Translations under genes and position numbers: made by a program
The notes under the pieces: generated by a model
The model's database searches: none
What the model was told of the DNA's origin: nothing
The model's input: only the letters and a program-made list of their open reading frames with translations
IMG/VR virus record: IMGVR_UViG_3300038566_000182
Span: 1 to 47,409 of that record
DNA: 47,409 nucleotides
Reading direction: 5' to 3' (one strand)
Source of the DNA: a virus
In this document: piece by piece, positions 26,101-33,362 of the stretch
Layout of the letters: each line of letters starts with the position of its first letter
Numbering within the stretch: the stretch's first letter is position 1

Positions 26101-27117
26101 TTATTTCCAGTTGTCGTATGAAATTTGGTCCCAAGAACCTTGAACGGCTTTGGTATAGTCGGTTACACGAGCGGAGAAGAAGTCGGCTTGAATTGAGCCT
26201 ACTACGTCGTCCATGTATGGAAGAGGGTTCTTAGCTATGTTGTAGTTGGCTTTCATACCTAATTCTTTCAAGGCATTGTCAGCACAGTACTCAACATATT
26301 TTTTAAGTTCGTCTTTGTCCATGTGTGGAGGGTTCAAGTAGTCGATTAAAGCGTGTTCGTAAGAAACGATTTCTCTAGCTGCTTCGTATATTTCGTATTT
26401 GATTTCGTCGTCCCAGATGTCTTGGTTTTCAGAAATGAACTGTCTGAATAAAGCGGAATTACCTACGTGGTGAATCATTTCCTCTCTGATTGAGAAAGTG
26501 TTTAAGTCGCATAAGCCTGGGTACTTGTTGTCGAATTGGAATTTTAGTAAGGCTGCAAATTGGGCGTATAAAGATACACCTTCTGTGAAGCCACCGTAAA
26601 CTGCTAGCATTCGGGCGATGTCTTTTCTGTACTCTTTGTGAGTCTCAGCGTCGGATAAGCCCATTGCTTTGTAGTCTTCGAACTTCTTTACTTTGGCTTT
26701 TTCGATGTATTCGGTTTTAGTTGACATAACTGGTATATCTAAGAATTCAGAATAGAATGAATTAGGTAAACCGATTGTTTCAGTGAAAAGACTGTAGTTT
26801 TCGATGTGAGTAAATTCACGGGCCATGAAATTAGATAGCATGGCTTGCACTTCTACGGGTTTAAAAATTCTCAGTAAGGTTGCGTAACCTTTCTCCACTT
26901 CGATTTCGTTTTGCGTGAATAACCTAAGTACGCCTTGGATGAACTGCTGTTCTTCATGGCTTGCTTTGTCGTAGTCTTGGATGTCTTTAGATAGACTGAT
27001 CTCACCGGCATGCCAGTGAAGTCTGTCGTGTTTCTTGTAGAATTCCCAAAATTGTGGGTATTTGAAACCTTTGTCCGTTTTGAACGGAGCTAGGTTTGGT
27101 TGTTTAATTAGACTCAT
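26101..27117 (-). CDS. nrdB: Class I ribonucleotide reductase small subunit, 338 aa
   Basis: Di-iron tyrosyl-radical subunit. The metal ligands and radical are all visible: E71, E101 and H104 in REFTHIENYS with the radical Y108 four residues on, E179 in GGFTEGVSLYA, and E213 with H216 in REEMIHHVGN; the spacing of E179 to E213 (34) and E101 to Y108 (7) equals that of E. coli NrdB. Length is slightly shorter than the usual 350-375. The C-terminus (VQGSWDQISYDNWK) is the tail expected to dock on NrdA. AAAGGAACCAT precedes the ATG; it follows nrdA by nine bases and is clearly co-transcribed. Confidence 0.93.
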   Translation of the reverse strand: MSLIKQPNLAPFKTDKGFKYPQFWEFYKKHDRLHWHAGEISLSKDIQDYDKASHEEQQFIQGVLRLFTQNEIEVEKGYATLLRIFKPVEVQAMLSNFMAREFTHIENYSLFTETIGLPNSFYSEFLDIPVMSTKTEYIEKAKVKKFEDYKAMGLSDAETHKEYRKDIARMLAVYGGFTEGVSLYAQFAALLKFQFDNKYPGLCDLNTFSIREEMIHHVGNSALFRQFISENQDIWDDEIKYEIYEAAREIVSYEHALIDYLNPPHMDKDELKKYVEYCADNALKELGMKANYNIAKNPLPYMDDVVGSIQADFFSARVTDYTKAVQGSWDQISYDNWK

Positions 27118-27126
27118 ATGGTTCCT

Positions 27127-28899
27127 TTACTGGCACGAAAGACATTCTTCGTACATTGGTGTCTGTTGTATTTCTTTTCTATCGTTGGCTGCTGTACTTG
27201 CTCTGTTTGGGTTAGTTGATCTTAAGTAGTATAGTGACTTAAGACCTTTCTTCCAAGCTAAGACGTGTAAGTCTGAAATGAATTGAACGTGACTGTCACC
27301 TGGAATGAATAAGTTTACTGATTGACCTTGGTCGATGTGCGGAGTTCGCTCTGCAGCGTGCTCTACTACCCACTTTTGGTCGATTTCGTAAGCTGTCTTG
27401 AATACGTCTTTAGTGTAAGTGTCCATCCAATCTAAGTGCTGGACTGAACCTTCGTACTTTTTTACAGATGCTAGTTGCTCGCTAACCCACTCGTTGATGT
27501 ATTGAGCTGGTTTATGAGAAGTTGCGTAGTCTCTGATTGCCTTTTCCAAGAACTTGTTTGTGATTGCGAATGTACCCTGCTTGATCTTTTTAGAGAAAGC
27601 ATTAGACATGTTTGGCTCGATACCTGATGAAGCTAAGTTACATAAGCTTGAGATTGACATGGTAGGTGCTACTGCTAGAGTTACGATGTTTCTTCTGTTT
27701 GTGTTTACTTGTTGGCTCATTGGGCAAGGAGTTAGGTTAGTTTGGTGCTTGTCAGATGCTTCTGAGATTGAGCTGAAGATAGACTTGTTTAAGCCTGCTG
27801 CGATAGCTGACTCAAATGGAATGTGTTTCTTTTGTAGTAAAGAATGGAATCCCATTACGCCTAAGCCGATTGCACGTTCTTCGATTGCTGCGTTACGAGC
27901 GTTCTCGAATCCTGGTTTGCCTTCGGTCTTGTCGATGAATTCTTGCAGTACGTTGTCTAAGAAGTCTACGGCTGCTGGAACTATTTGGTCTAGGTCGTTT
28001 TTGTATTCGTCCCAGTACTCTAAGTTAAGAGAGGCAAGGCAACATACGTTGGTCTTAGTTGGTGACGTGTTTAGCATGATTTCAGTACATAGGTTAGATA
28101 AATGAATGTCTAGGCCTAGTGTTTTGTATTCTGATGGTGCTAGCCTGTTTACGTTGTCGTAAAAGAATAGGTATGGTTCGCCTGTCGTTACGCGGAGTTC
28201 TAGGATTTTGGTCCAGATCTTTTGAGCAGATACAGTCTTTACTGTTTGTTTAGTTAAAGGGGAAATCAAGTTCCAGTCGGAATTAGAAATTACTGCTTCC
28301 ATGAACGCGTCTGGTATTGAGATGCCGTGGTGTAATGATTGCGCTCTACGGTTCTGGTCGCCAGTCGGTTTACGGATTTCGATGAATTCCTCGATTTCTG
28401 GGTGTGAAACGTCTAGGTAGTCTGCTTGAGACATCCGTCTTAAAGAACCTTGAGAGACTGCTAGAGATAAGGCGTTGTCTACGCACATGAATGGGATGAT
28501 ACCGGAAGACTTGCCTCCGTGGTTGCCGATGTCGGCTCCAGATTCACGTACAGATGACCACGAACGGCCTATGCCGCCTGCCATTGAACCTAACCAACCA
28601 GATTCAGACCAGGCGTTGAAGATGCCTGCTTTAGAGTCCTCGACGTCACCTACGTAACATGAAATTGGAAGACCTCTGTCAGTACCACCGTTACCAGAAA
28701 CTGGTGTTGATGGATGAAAGTAGTAGTTCTTGATCATTAGTTTGATTAAATCTGCGTGCTCTTTATTATTTGAGTATGTCGAGGCCATACGGTCTACCCA
28801 GGCATCGTAATCTTCGTTAGGTAAAAAGTATGTATCTTTATACATGTATTTAGAGATGTCAGGTAAACCTAGCCAAGCTCTATTTGGGTTTATTTGCAT
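27127..28899 (-). CDS. nrdA: Class I ribonucleotide reductase large subunit, no ATP-cone, 590 aa
   Basis: Catalytic subunit that reduces ribonucleoside diphosphates. C81 (LPISCYV) and the Cys in VCCLASLNL near residue 285 form the redox pair; the Cys in NLCTEI near 269 is the radical site with its N and E partners; the Tyr pair KSLYYLRST near 559 carries the radical from NrdB; C586 and C589 (ECLSCQ) are the C-terminal shuttle. The protein starts directly at the catalytic core: the N-terminal ATP-cone of about 90 residues that lets E. coli NrdA be switched off by dATP is missing. That fits a phage enzyme freed from feedback inhibition. Start at the ATG with AGGAGCATTTA upstream. Confidence 0.93.
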   Translation of the reverse strand: MQINPNRAWLGLPDISKYMYKDTYFLPNEDYDAWVDRMASTYSNNKEHADLIKLMIKNYYFHPSTPVSGNGGTDRGLPISCYVGDVEDSKAGIFNAWSESGWLGSMAGGIGRSWSSVRESGADIGNHGGKSSGIIPFMCVDNALSLAVSQGSLRRMSQADYLDVSHPEIEEFIEIRKPTGDQNRRAQSLHHGISIPDAFMEAVISNSDWNLISPLTKQTVKTVSAQKIWTKILELRVTTGEPYLFFYDNVNRLAPSEYKTLGLDIHLSNLCTEIMLNTSPTKTNVCCLASLNLEYWDEYKNDLDQIVPAAVDFLDNVLQEFIDKTEGKPGFENARNAAIEERAIGLGVMGFHSLLQKKHIPFESAIAAGLNKSIFSSISEASDKHQTNLTPCPMSQQVNTNRRNIVTLAVAPTMSISSLCNLASSGIEPNMSNAFSKKIKQGTFAITNKFLEKAIRDYATSHKPAQYINEWVSEQLASVKKYEGSVQHLDWMDTYTKDVFKTAYEIDQKWVVEHAAERTPHIDQGQSVNLFIPGDSHVQFISDLHVLAWKKGLKSLYYLRSTNPNRASTAANDRKEIQQTPMYEECLSCQ

Positions 28900-28949
28900 T
28901 AAATGCTCCTATGTTGTTTTGAATTTTGGGTGAAGAGTATACCTGAACA

Positions 28950-29348
28950 CTAATTAGAGGCAGCTGAAATAGTAATCTCAACTCGTGGGTTAGATTTGTC
29001 CTGGCCCTTGTTGGTCCAAGATGATCCCATGTGGTACTTGACGTTGTCTTCTTGCACTATGTCGTATTTTTGGATTGCGTCTAGGAATATTTTTTCGGAT
29101 AGTGCCGTAATGTTGGCGCCATCGGAGTTGGGATTTTTCCAGTACAACTGGTATTCTACGGTATAAGGTCCGTTGATAGGAGTAGTATCTTTTAGTTGGG
29201 ATTCAAGACTTGATTGGAAATCTTGCTTGACTTTGTTCTTGATGTGGTAGTGAGCAGTGTTGTACCAGTTCATACCTACAAGGAATGTTTTATCAGGTTT
29301 AGTTTTGAATGTTTGGGTGTAGTAAATTGGTAAAGATAGAGCAGCCAT
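28950..29348 (-). CDS. RusA-like Holliday junction resolvase, 132 aa
   Basis: Small endonuclease of the RusA family that cuts four-way DNA junctions as a dimer. The signature is in the second half: D76 and N79 in SDGANITALSEK, K86, D90 in FLDAIQKYDIVQED and D101, followed by a strand NPRVEITIS; these correspond to the magnesium-binding Asp residues and the Lys of RusA. The length is in the family range of about 120-140. The ATG overlaps the stop of the HU gene as TAATG, so the two are coupled. It is expected to act in phage recombination or in clearing branched DNA before packaging. Confidence 0.78.
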   Translation of the reverse strand: MAALSLPIYYTQTFKTKPDKTFLVGMNWYNTAHYHIKNKVKQDFQSSLESQLKDTTPINGPYTVEYQLYWKNPNSDGANITALSEKIFLDAIQKYDIVQEDNVKYHMGSSWTNKGQDKSNPRVEITISAASN

Positions 29349-29599
29349 TACTTGGCTACTGAATCTTTGAATGCTTTCGCTGGTCTGAATTTAGGAGTTT
29401 TAGTTCCGTTTTGTCTTTCGTAGTTTTCGAATTTACCGAAACCAGGAATAGCAACGCTGTCGCCGTTAGTAACTTTGTCAGCGATATTTTGGAAGAAATC
29501 TTCAACAAACTCTTGTATCTTGTATTTTGGTTGCCCAGAAAATAAATCGTGTAATTGTAGTTCGTTAACTAAGTCTTGTTTTGTAATTCTTTGTGCCAT
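29348..29599 (-). CDS. HU/IHF-like DNA-binding protein, second copy, 83 aa
   Basis: Same length and plan as the copy at 25598-25849: ITKQDLVNELQLHDLF at the start, NGDSVAIPGFGKFENYE with the proper P-G-F-G-K-F turn, and KTPKFRPAKAFKDSVAK at the end. This copy has the canonical GFGKF that the other lacks. It sits first in a short block after a regulatory-looking gap, with the resolvase gene coupled to its stop. AGGAGG with a five-base spacer precedes the ATG, and this ribosome binding site is itself one half of a perfect palindrome. Two diverged HU genes could form a heterodimer, as HU-alpha/beta or IHF do. Confidence 0.88.
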   Translation of the reverse strand: MAQRITKQDLVNELQLHDLFSGQPKYKIQEFVEDFFQNIADKVTNGDSVAIPGFGKFENYERQNGTKTPKFRPAKAFKDSVAK

Positions 29600-29698
29600 G
29601 GAGGCCTCCTGTTGGGTGTGAGATTTTGTACACTAATGTGCACAGTGGAACCAGAAGGAACAGGACTGGCTCTACTGTACACAGTAGGTGATAAGGGG
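29600..29698 (-). promoter_or_regulatory. Gap with several palindromes upstream of the second HU gene
   Basis: Within 99 bases lie GGAGGCCTCC (29600-29609, a perfect palindrome that contains half of the ribosome binding site), TGTACA (29627-29632), TGTGCACA (29637-29644, perfect) and CTACTGTACACAGTAG (29672-29687, seven-base arms). The three TGT-ACA palindromes share an ACTGTRCA-like core and look like repeated binding sites for one dimeric protein. As one of the longer gaps in this operon it may hold a promoter with operators for the HU/resolvase/reductase block. No clear -10/-35 pair can be assigned. Confidence 0.45.
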
Positions 29699-29887
29699 TT
29701 ATAGGAAATATTCCGGGTAGTTATCCCTAAGATAGGTGTACGGGTCAGATTGCTTGCTTAAAGTGTATACGAGGTCGTCAGGCAAGTAGACTAACTTAGA
29801 TACGGAAATTCCGAAATCAAAGTGTAGGCTCATACGAGCTTGGACGGCTTGGTAGGTAGGACTAATGTTGTTTAAAAAACACGCCAT
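29699..29887 (-). CDS. Small tailed protein ending NYPEYFL, 62 aa
   Basis: One of 17 proteins that share the C-terminal [HYF]-P-E-x-[FL]-L tail; codons of the tail are CCG GAA TAT TTC CTA TAA. The body has no recognised domain; DLVYTLSKQSDPYTYLRDN before the tail is helical. The start lies 26 bases inside the end of the GP88-like gene with AGAGG upstream, so it is translated together with it. It is the most downstream tailed gene, next to the gap that precedes the HU gene. Confidence 0.6.
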   Translation of the reverse strand: MACFLNNISPTYQAVQARMSLHFDFGISVSKLVYLPDDLVYTLSKQSDPYTYLRDNYPEYFL

Positions 29888-30419
29888 TTGATTGAGCCTC
29901 TTTAGTCATGCACCAAGTACATTCGATGCCGCACCTAATGTCCTTAGATGAAGGGCAGATAAATGCGTTAGCAGGTGCTTGTTCGACTGGACCGTAGTTT
30001 AGTTTGTTGAAATGCAGGGAATTGATTAAGACAAAATTGTCTAGGGAACTAAGATCGGAGAAGTCGAAATCGTTTAGGCGTTTGGTGTACGCGTAAAAAG
30101 TAATCGATGGATTAGCTTTAGCGATTTTGGTCCAAGAACTGATGTACGACTGGGAGTAGAATTCACCAGATGCGTGTACACGGAAGTATTTGGGCTTGTT
30201 ACGTAATCTAGATAGTTCGGAAATGATGTTGTCGGAAAAGTCGGGTGACTTGGATGCCGTTAGTCGGTTTTCACGAGCGTTTAGGACTGAAGGGAATCTA
30301 ACTTGCTCACGAGCAGCGTAGCAGCCTTTACAGATTCGATTGCATACGGATTTAGTTGCAGGTAGATTAAACATGTGGGTGTTGTTTAACTTGCTGTTTC
30401 CTGGTTGAATTAGTTTCAT
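29862..30419 (-). CDS. GP88-like Cys-rich protein with radical-SAM-type cluster motif, 185 aa
   Basis: Resembles the phage family called gene product 88. C26, C30 and C33 (CNRICKGCYA) form C-x3-C-x2-C, the spacing of the iron-sulfur motif of radical SAM enzymes; a second group, CPSSKDIRCGIECTWC, near the C-terminus could bind another cluster or zinc. Between them FRVHASGEFYSQSYISSW and ITFYAYTKRL look like successive strands of a partial barrel, the first resembling the Gly-Gly-Glu strand that holds SAM. The protein is short for a radical SAM enzyme. The start ATG overlaps the upstream stop (ATGA). The biochemical role is unknown; the cluster is inferred from the motif alone. Confidence 0.6.
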   Translation of the reverse strand: MKLIQPGNSKLNNTHMFNLPATKSVCNRICKGCYAAREQVRFPSVLNARENRLTASKSPDFSDNIISELSRLRNKPKYFRVHASGEFYSQSYISSWTKIAKANPSITFYAYTKRLNDFDFSDLSSLDNFVLINSLHFNKLNYGPVEQAPANAFICPSSKDIRCGIECTWCMTKEAQSNGVFFKQH

Positions 30420-30706
30420 AGAAATTCCTCTGGGTAGTTTTCACGGTAGTTGTGGTACTTGTGGGTAGAGTCGGCTACTCCGGTGTGCTTGTAGAATTGC
30501 TTGCTTAGATTAGACATACTCAGTCTCCAAGTACCTAAGTTACCGTAGTCTGAGATTACTTGGATGGTAGGGTAGTCGATGTCGTAGCCGTGCATTTGGA
30601 CGATATGGTCAAGGTCGATGGATACGACTACGCAGTTACCGCATTTACGTCCGTCTTTGGTGTAAAGGATGTCGTTGACTTTAAGGGTGTCTAGGGTCTG
30701 TTTCAC
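30416..30706 (-). CDS. Small tailed protein ending NYPEEFL, 96 aa
   Basis: Tail codons CCA GAG GAA TTT CTA TGA. The start is a GTG inside the stop of the next upstream gene (GTGA overlap), and its own stop overlaps the GP88-like start (ATGA). The first 40 residues (LKVNDILYTKDGRKCGNCVVV) look like a small beta barrel of SH3-like type; the region before the tail, YHNYRENYP, is Tyr/Asn-rich. No family recognised. Confidence 0.6.
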   Translation of the reverse strand: MKQTLDTLKVNDILYTKDGRKCGNCVVVSIDLDHIVQMHGYDIDYPTIQVISDYGNLGTWRLSMSNLSKQFYKHTGVADSTHKYHNYRENYPEEFL

Positions 30707-30888
30707 AAGAATAGCTCCGGTTGGGTTTGTTTAAGATAGTCGATGTCGGATTGAACGCATTTAAGCTGCATTAGAGTCTTGTCGGTGTCTTGAAAAAATC
30801 CAGTGTCTTTAAGCCCGCTCTGCAGAACGCGTTGTTGTAAGAGTAAGAGGCGAAGATAGAATTCGTCGGCTTTGTATGTGTCTGACAT
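30703..30888 (-). CDS. Small tailed helical protein ending TQPELFL, 61 aa
   Basis: All-helical, Leu/Gln-rich (FYLRLLLLQQRVLQSG, LMQLKCVQSDIDYLKQT), then the tail with codons CCG GAG CTA TTC TTG TGA. It is the only member with Gln before the Pro. It starts in the stop of the DNA polymerase gene (TAATG overlap), so it is coupled to the polymerase. At 61 residues, of which nearly all is helix, it is close to a minimal carrier of the tail. Confidence 0.6.
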   Translation of the reverse strand: MSDTYKADEFYLRLLLLQQRVLQSGLKDTGFFQDTDKTLMQLKCVQSDIDYLKQTQPELFL

Positions 30889-32708
30889 TAGATATCCTTC
30901 ATGACTTGGGTGATGTGGTCTAAAGAGCAGTCGTTTGGGAGTTCAGTAAGATCTGCCCAGTCTAGTCCTATTTCGAGGTTGGCTTCGTTGTGGATGGTCT
31001 GATCTTGCATGAAGTCAGTAGTCATGATGGGGATCAGAGTGTCGTTTAGCCACTTGACGATTGTAACGTCGTTGCGAACTTCAAAATATATACTATCGTA
31101 TATAGTAGAGGTGATGATAATATCGTCTGCGTAGCCGGCATCATCGATGAGGTGGTGCATCTTGTTGATAGTTAGGGCTGTGAGGATAGACCAGAACTGA
31201 CAAGAAGCGTTGTGATTTGTCCTAATATCTCGGTCTGGGTCGTCGGTGGAGATGTAGAAACCTAGACCTAGGTGAAGCTTGCCCTCCACTTGAGTAGTAG
31301 GGAGGACATAGTTTTCACGGTAATCGGTGATCCCGGGGTATAGGATGTTGTGGTAGTTGCTGAAGATCTGTTCGGCGGTTTTCAACGGGCACTTGAGGGT
31401 AGCAGCTACTTTTGGAGGATATGCGCCATAGCTAAGACCGAATGTAACGCCTTTGCCTTTTTGACGTAGGTCTTTGAGGGCCTTGTTGCCGGCGTCTACT
31501 GTAGATTTGAAGAGTTTGGCATCAGCAATAGTGTTGCCCGTAACGGGCATCTCTTTAGCTACTTCAACGGGGAAGTATGCACATGCGCCTAGAGAATGGC
31601 CGTCTACACCTTCGGTGAATATAGCGCATTTGTTGGGGTCACGTGACAGGGATGCGATGACTCGGTCTTCGAGGGCTGCGTAGTCTGCGGTTGCGATGAG
31701 GAACCCGGGTGGGGCAGTAAAACAACGCTTGATAGGTTTGGCGAATATAGAGCCTGTAGAGGGCATGTTTAACATGTTAGGATTAGAAGATGTAAATCTC
31801 GCTGATTTTGCTCCTAGTAGCTTGTATTGGCCGTAGAGGCGGCCTTCAACGGTGTAGGTGTAGAAGGCGTTGATGAAATTGTTACGGACAATAGCTGCGA
31901 AGGAATGATCGATGAGTGCTTGGGTAAAATCTAAGAGGTCAGGATCTGTGGTTTCTGTGTGGATACGCTCGACTTGGGCTCGGTCCCACTTGGGGTCTCC
32001 GGTAGTGGCGGAGGTTGCCTCGGATTGAATGGAAAGGAGATCGAAGAACTCGCGTTTTTGGAGAGAAGAGGCGGGATTGAATTTAGGGTAGTCGATGGTG
32101 GGATTGGAGATCTTCTCGCGGTATGAACGGTTGTGGAGGTCGGCCTTGTGCTGAGCCCAGAGTTCCATTGACTTGATGACGGTTGGGTGGGTGTCGGTAA
32201 GTTGGCCGGAAAGAAGTTTGGTTAGAACTGGACGGGTCTTTGCGAGCTTTTTAACGGTGTTAGCAGGCCACTTCGAGACTCCGGTAGGCAATGTGTCGGA
32301 TGGAAGAGAAATGCCTTGCTGGGTGGCGTAAACGTGCATGAAGTAGGATCGGTGAGCCATGTCGTTGTACTTGAATGGCTTGATGAAATCTGAGGGTTGC
32401 TTGAATTTGGATGCTTGCTTTGCCTGGTACTCGGCGATTTGAGACTTGTAGCGAGACTCGAGGTAGGACTGGACTAAGGGGTTGGAGGCGATACGGGTCT
32501 CGACGTCGGCAAGTTGGGTGTCTAGGGTGGCTTCGAGTTCGATAACACGGTCCATGTCGATGTTAAGGCCGTTTTGTTGCAAGCGGACGGTGTCTCGGAT
32601 TAGGTGCTTGGCGACGTGTTGGTAGAAATAGTCGTCAGGGGGTGAGTCGGTAGACGGCTCGGGTGCTGGAAGCAAGTCGTGCGGGCTGTAGTCGGTTGAA
32701 GTTAGCAT
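30888..32708 (-). CDS. Family A DNA polymerase, polymerase domain only, 606 aa
   Basis: Replicative polymerase of the Pol I family. Motif A is near residue 341 (ATADYAALEDRV), motif B near 414-424 (LRQKGKGVTFGLSYG, with the R, K and F counterparts of E. coli R754, K758 and F762), motif C near 537 (TIYDSIYFEV). Motif C has Tyr-Asp-Ser where most family members have His-Asp-Glu; the catalytic Asp is kept. The first 280 residues are helical thumb-type sequence and contain no 3'-5' exonuclease motifs. Those motifs are in a separate gene at 37083-38786, so the polymerase is built from two polypeptides. The ATG has AAAGGAGTACCC upstream and follows a tailed gene by ten bases. Confidence 0.9.
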   Translation of the reverse strand: MLTSTDYSPHDLLPAPEPSTDSPPDDYFYQHVAKHLIRDTVRLQQNGLNIDMDRVIELEATLDTQLADVETRIASNPLVQSYLESRYKSQIAEYQAKQASKFKQPSDFIKPFKYNDMAHRSYFMHVYATQQGISLPSDTLPTGVSKWPANTVKKLAKTRPVLTKLLSGQLTDTHPTVIKSMELWAQHKADLHNRSYREKISNPTIDYPKFNPASSLQKREFFDLLSIQSEATSATTGDPKWDRAQVERIHTETTDPDLLDFTQALIDHSFAAIVRNNFINAFYTYTVEGRLYGQYKLLGAKSARFTSSNPNMLNMPSTGSIFAKPIKRCFTAPPGFLIATADYAALEDRVIASLSRDPNKCAIFTEGVDGHSLGACAYFPVEVAKEMPVTGNTIADAKLFKSTVDAGNKALKDLRQKGKGVTFGLSYGAYPPKVAATLKCPLKTAEQIFSNYHNILYPGITDYRENYVLPTTQVEGKLHLGLGFYISTDDPDRDIRTNHNASCQFWSILTALTINKMHHLIDDAGYADDIIITSTIYDSIYFEVRNDVTIVKWLNDTLIPIMTTDFMQDQTIHNEANLEIGLDWADLTELPNDCSLDHITQVMKDI

Positions 32709-32718
32709 GGGTACTCCT

Positions 32719-33033
32719 TTATAAGAATAATTCGGGATGGGTACTTCGGAGTTGGGTTAGTTTAGATTTGGCAACAAGTCCACGAGAAGTGTATTCGATA
32801 GGCTCATCGAAAGTCATTCTAAGTACTTGCTCTCGGGAAGTAATGTTTTCAAGGTAGGCTTTGTAGGCTTCTTCCATATCTAATATTGGTCCAGGGTCTA
32901 GAGGAGTAGGGCCGGTATTCCCTATTACTCGGTTAAACCAATCATCAAAATCGTCTGATTTAAGGGGCATACCCGCAGTAGCTCTTACATTAAATAAATT
33001 TGTTAATTGTTCGGCATGGTCAGGTATAGTCAT
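32719..33033 (-). CDS. Small tailed protein ending THPELFL, 104 aa
   Basis: Tail codons CCC GAA TTA TTC TTA TAA. Acidic first half (DDFDDWFNRVIG), a Pro/Gly linker (TGPTPLDPGP), then helices leading to KLTQLRSTHP before the tail. The start ATG lies in the stop of the upstream tailed gene (ATGA), and GGAGC inside that gene serves as ribosome binding site. Function unknown. Confidence 0.6.
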   Translation of the reverse strand: MTIPDHAEQLTNLFNVRATAGMPLKSDDFDDWFNRVIGNTGPTPLDPGPILDMEEAYKAYLENITSREQVLRMTFDEPIEYTSRGLVAKSKLTQLRSTHPELFL

Positions 33034-33335
33034 ATGAATAGCTCCGGGTACTGGGATTGAAGATCGATGTGGGTTAGATTGGCGTCGAATGTAGTGAATG
33101 GTGAAGTAGATAGTAATTGGATTACGTTGTACATGTAGCGGGTGTTGACATTGACGATGGCGATGTTGGCTTGCTTGGCTACACGCATACCGGATTTAAT
33201 TTGGTGGCAGTAGCCTGGGAAGTAGGTCAGTCGCTTGTGCTTGTCTAAGTGGTCGGCGTAAGAGTCTAGGTGGCCGATGACAACAAGTCGAGGGACGTTG
33301 TTGTCGGTGGTAGTAGTAACTAAGTATTGATGCAT
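33030..33335 (-). CDS. Small tailed protein ending QYPELFI, 101 aa
   Basis: Tail codons CCG GAG CTA TTC ATA TGA; one of two members with final Ile. The N-terminus (MHQYLVTTTTDNNVPRLVVIG) is a predicted beta hairpin like that of several other tailed proteins. AAAGGATGTTCTA precedes the ATG. It is the first gene downstream of the homing endonuclease at 33363 and would lose its former neighbour by that insertion. Confidence 0.6.
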   Translation of the reverse strand: MHQYLVTTTTDNNVPRLVVIGHLDSYADHLDKHKRLTYFPGYCHQIKSGMRVAKQANIAIVNVNTRYMYNVIQLLSTSPFTTFDANLTHIDLQSQYPELFI

Positions 33336-33362
33336 TAGAACATCCTTTCAACTTGCTTGGTT

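Noticed and set aside
30703-33335. The PELFL tail as a bacterial sliding-clamp-binding pentapeptide
   Set aside because: It lacks the leading Gln and the fixed spacing of the QLxLF motif in most copies; kept only as one hypothesis for the tail's partner.
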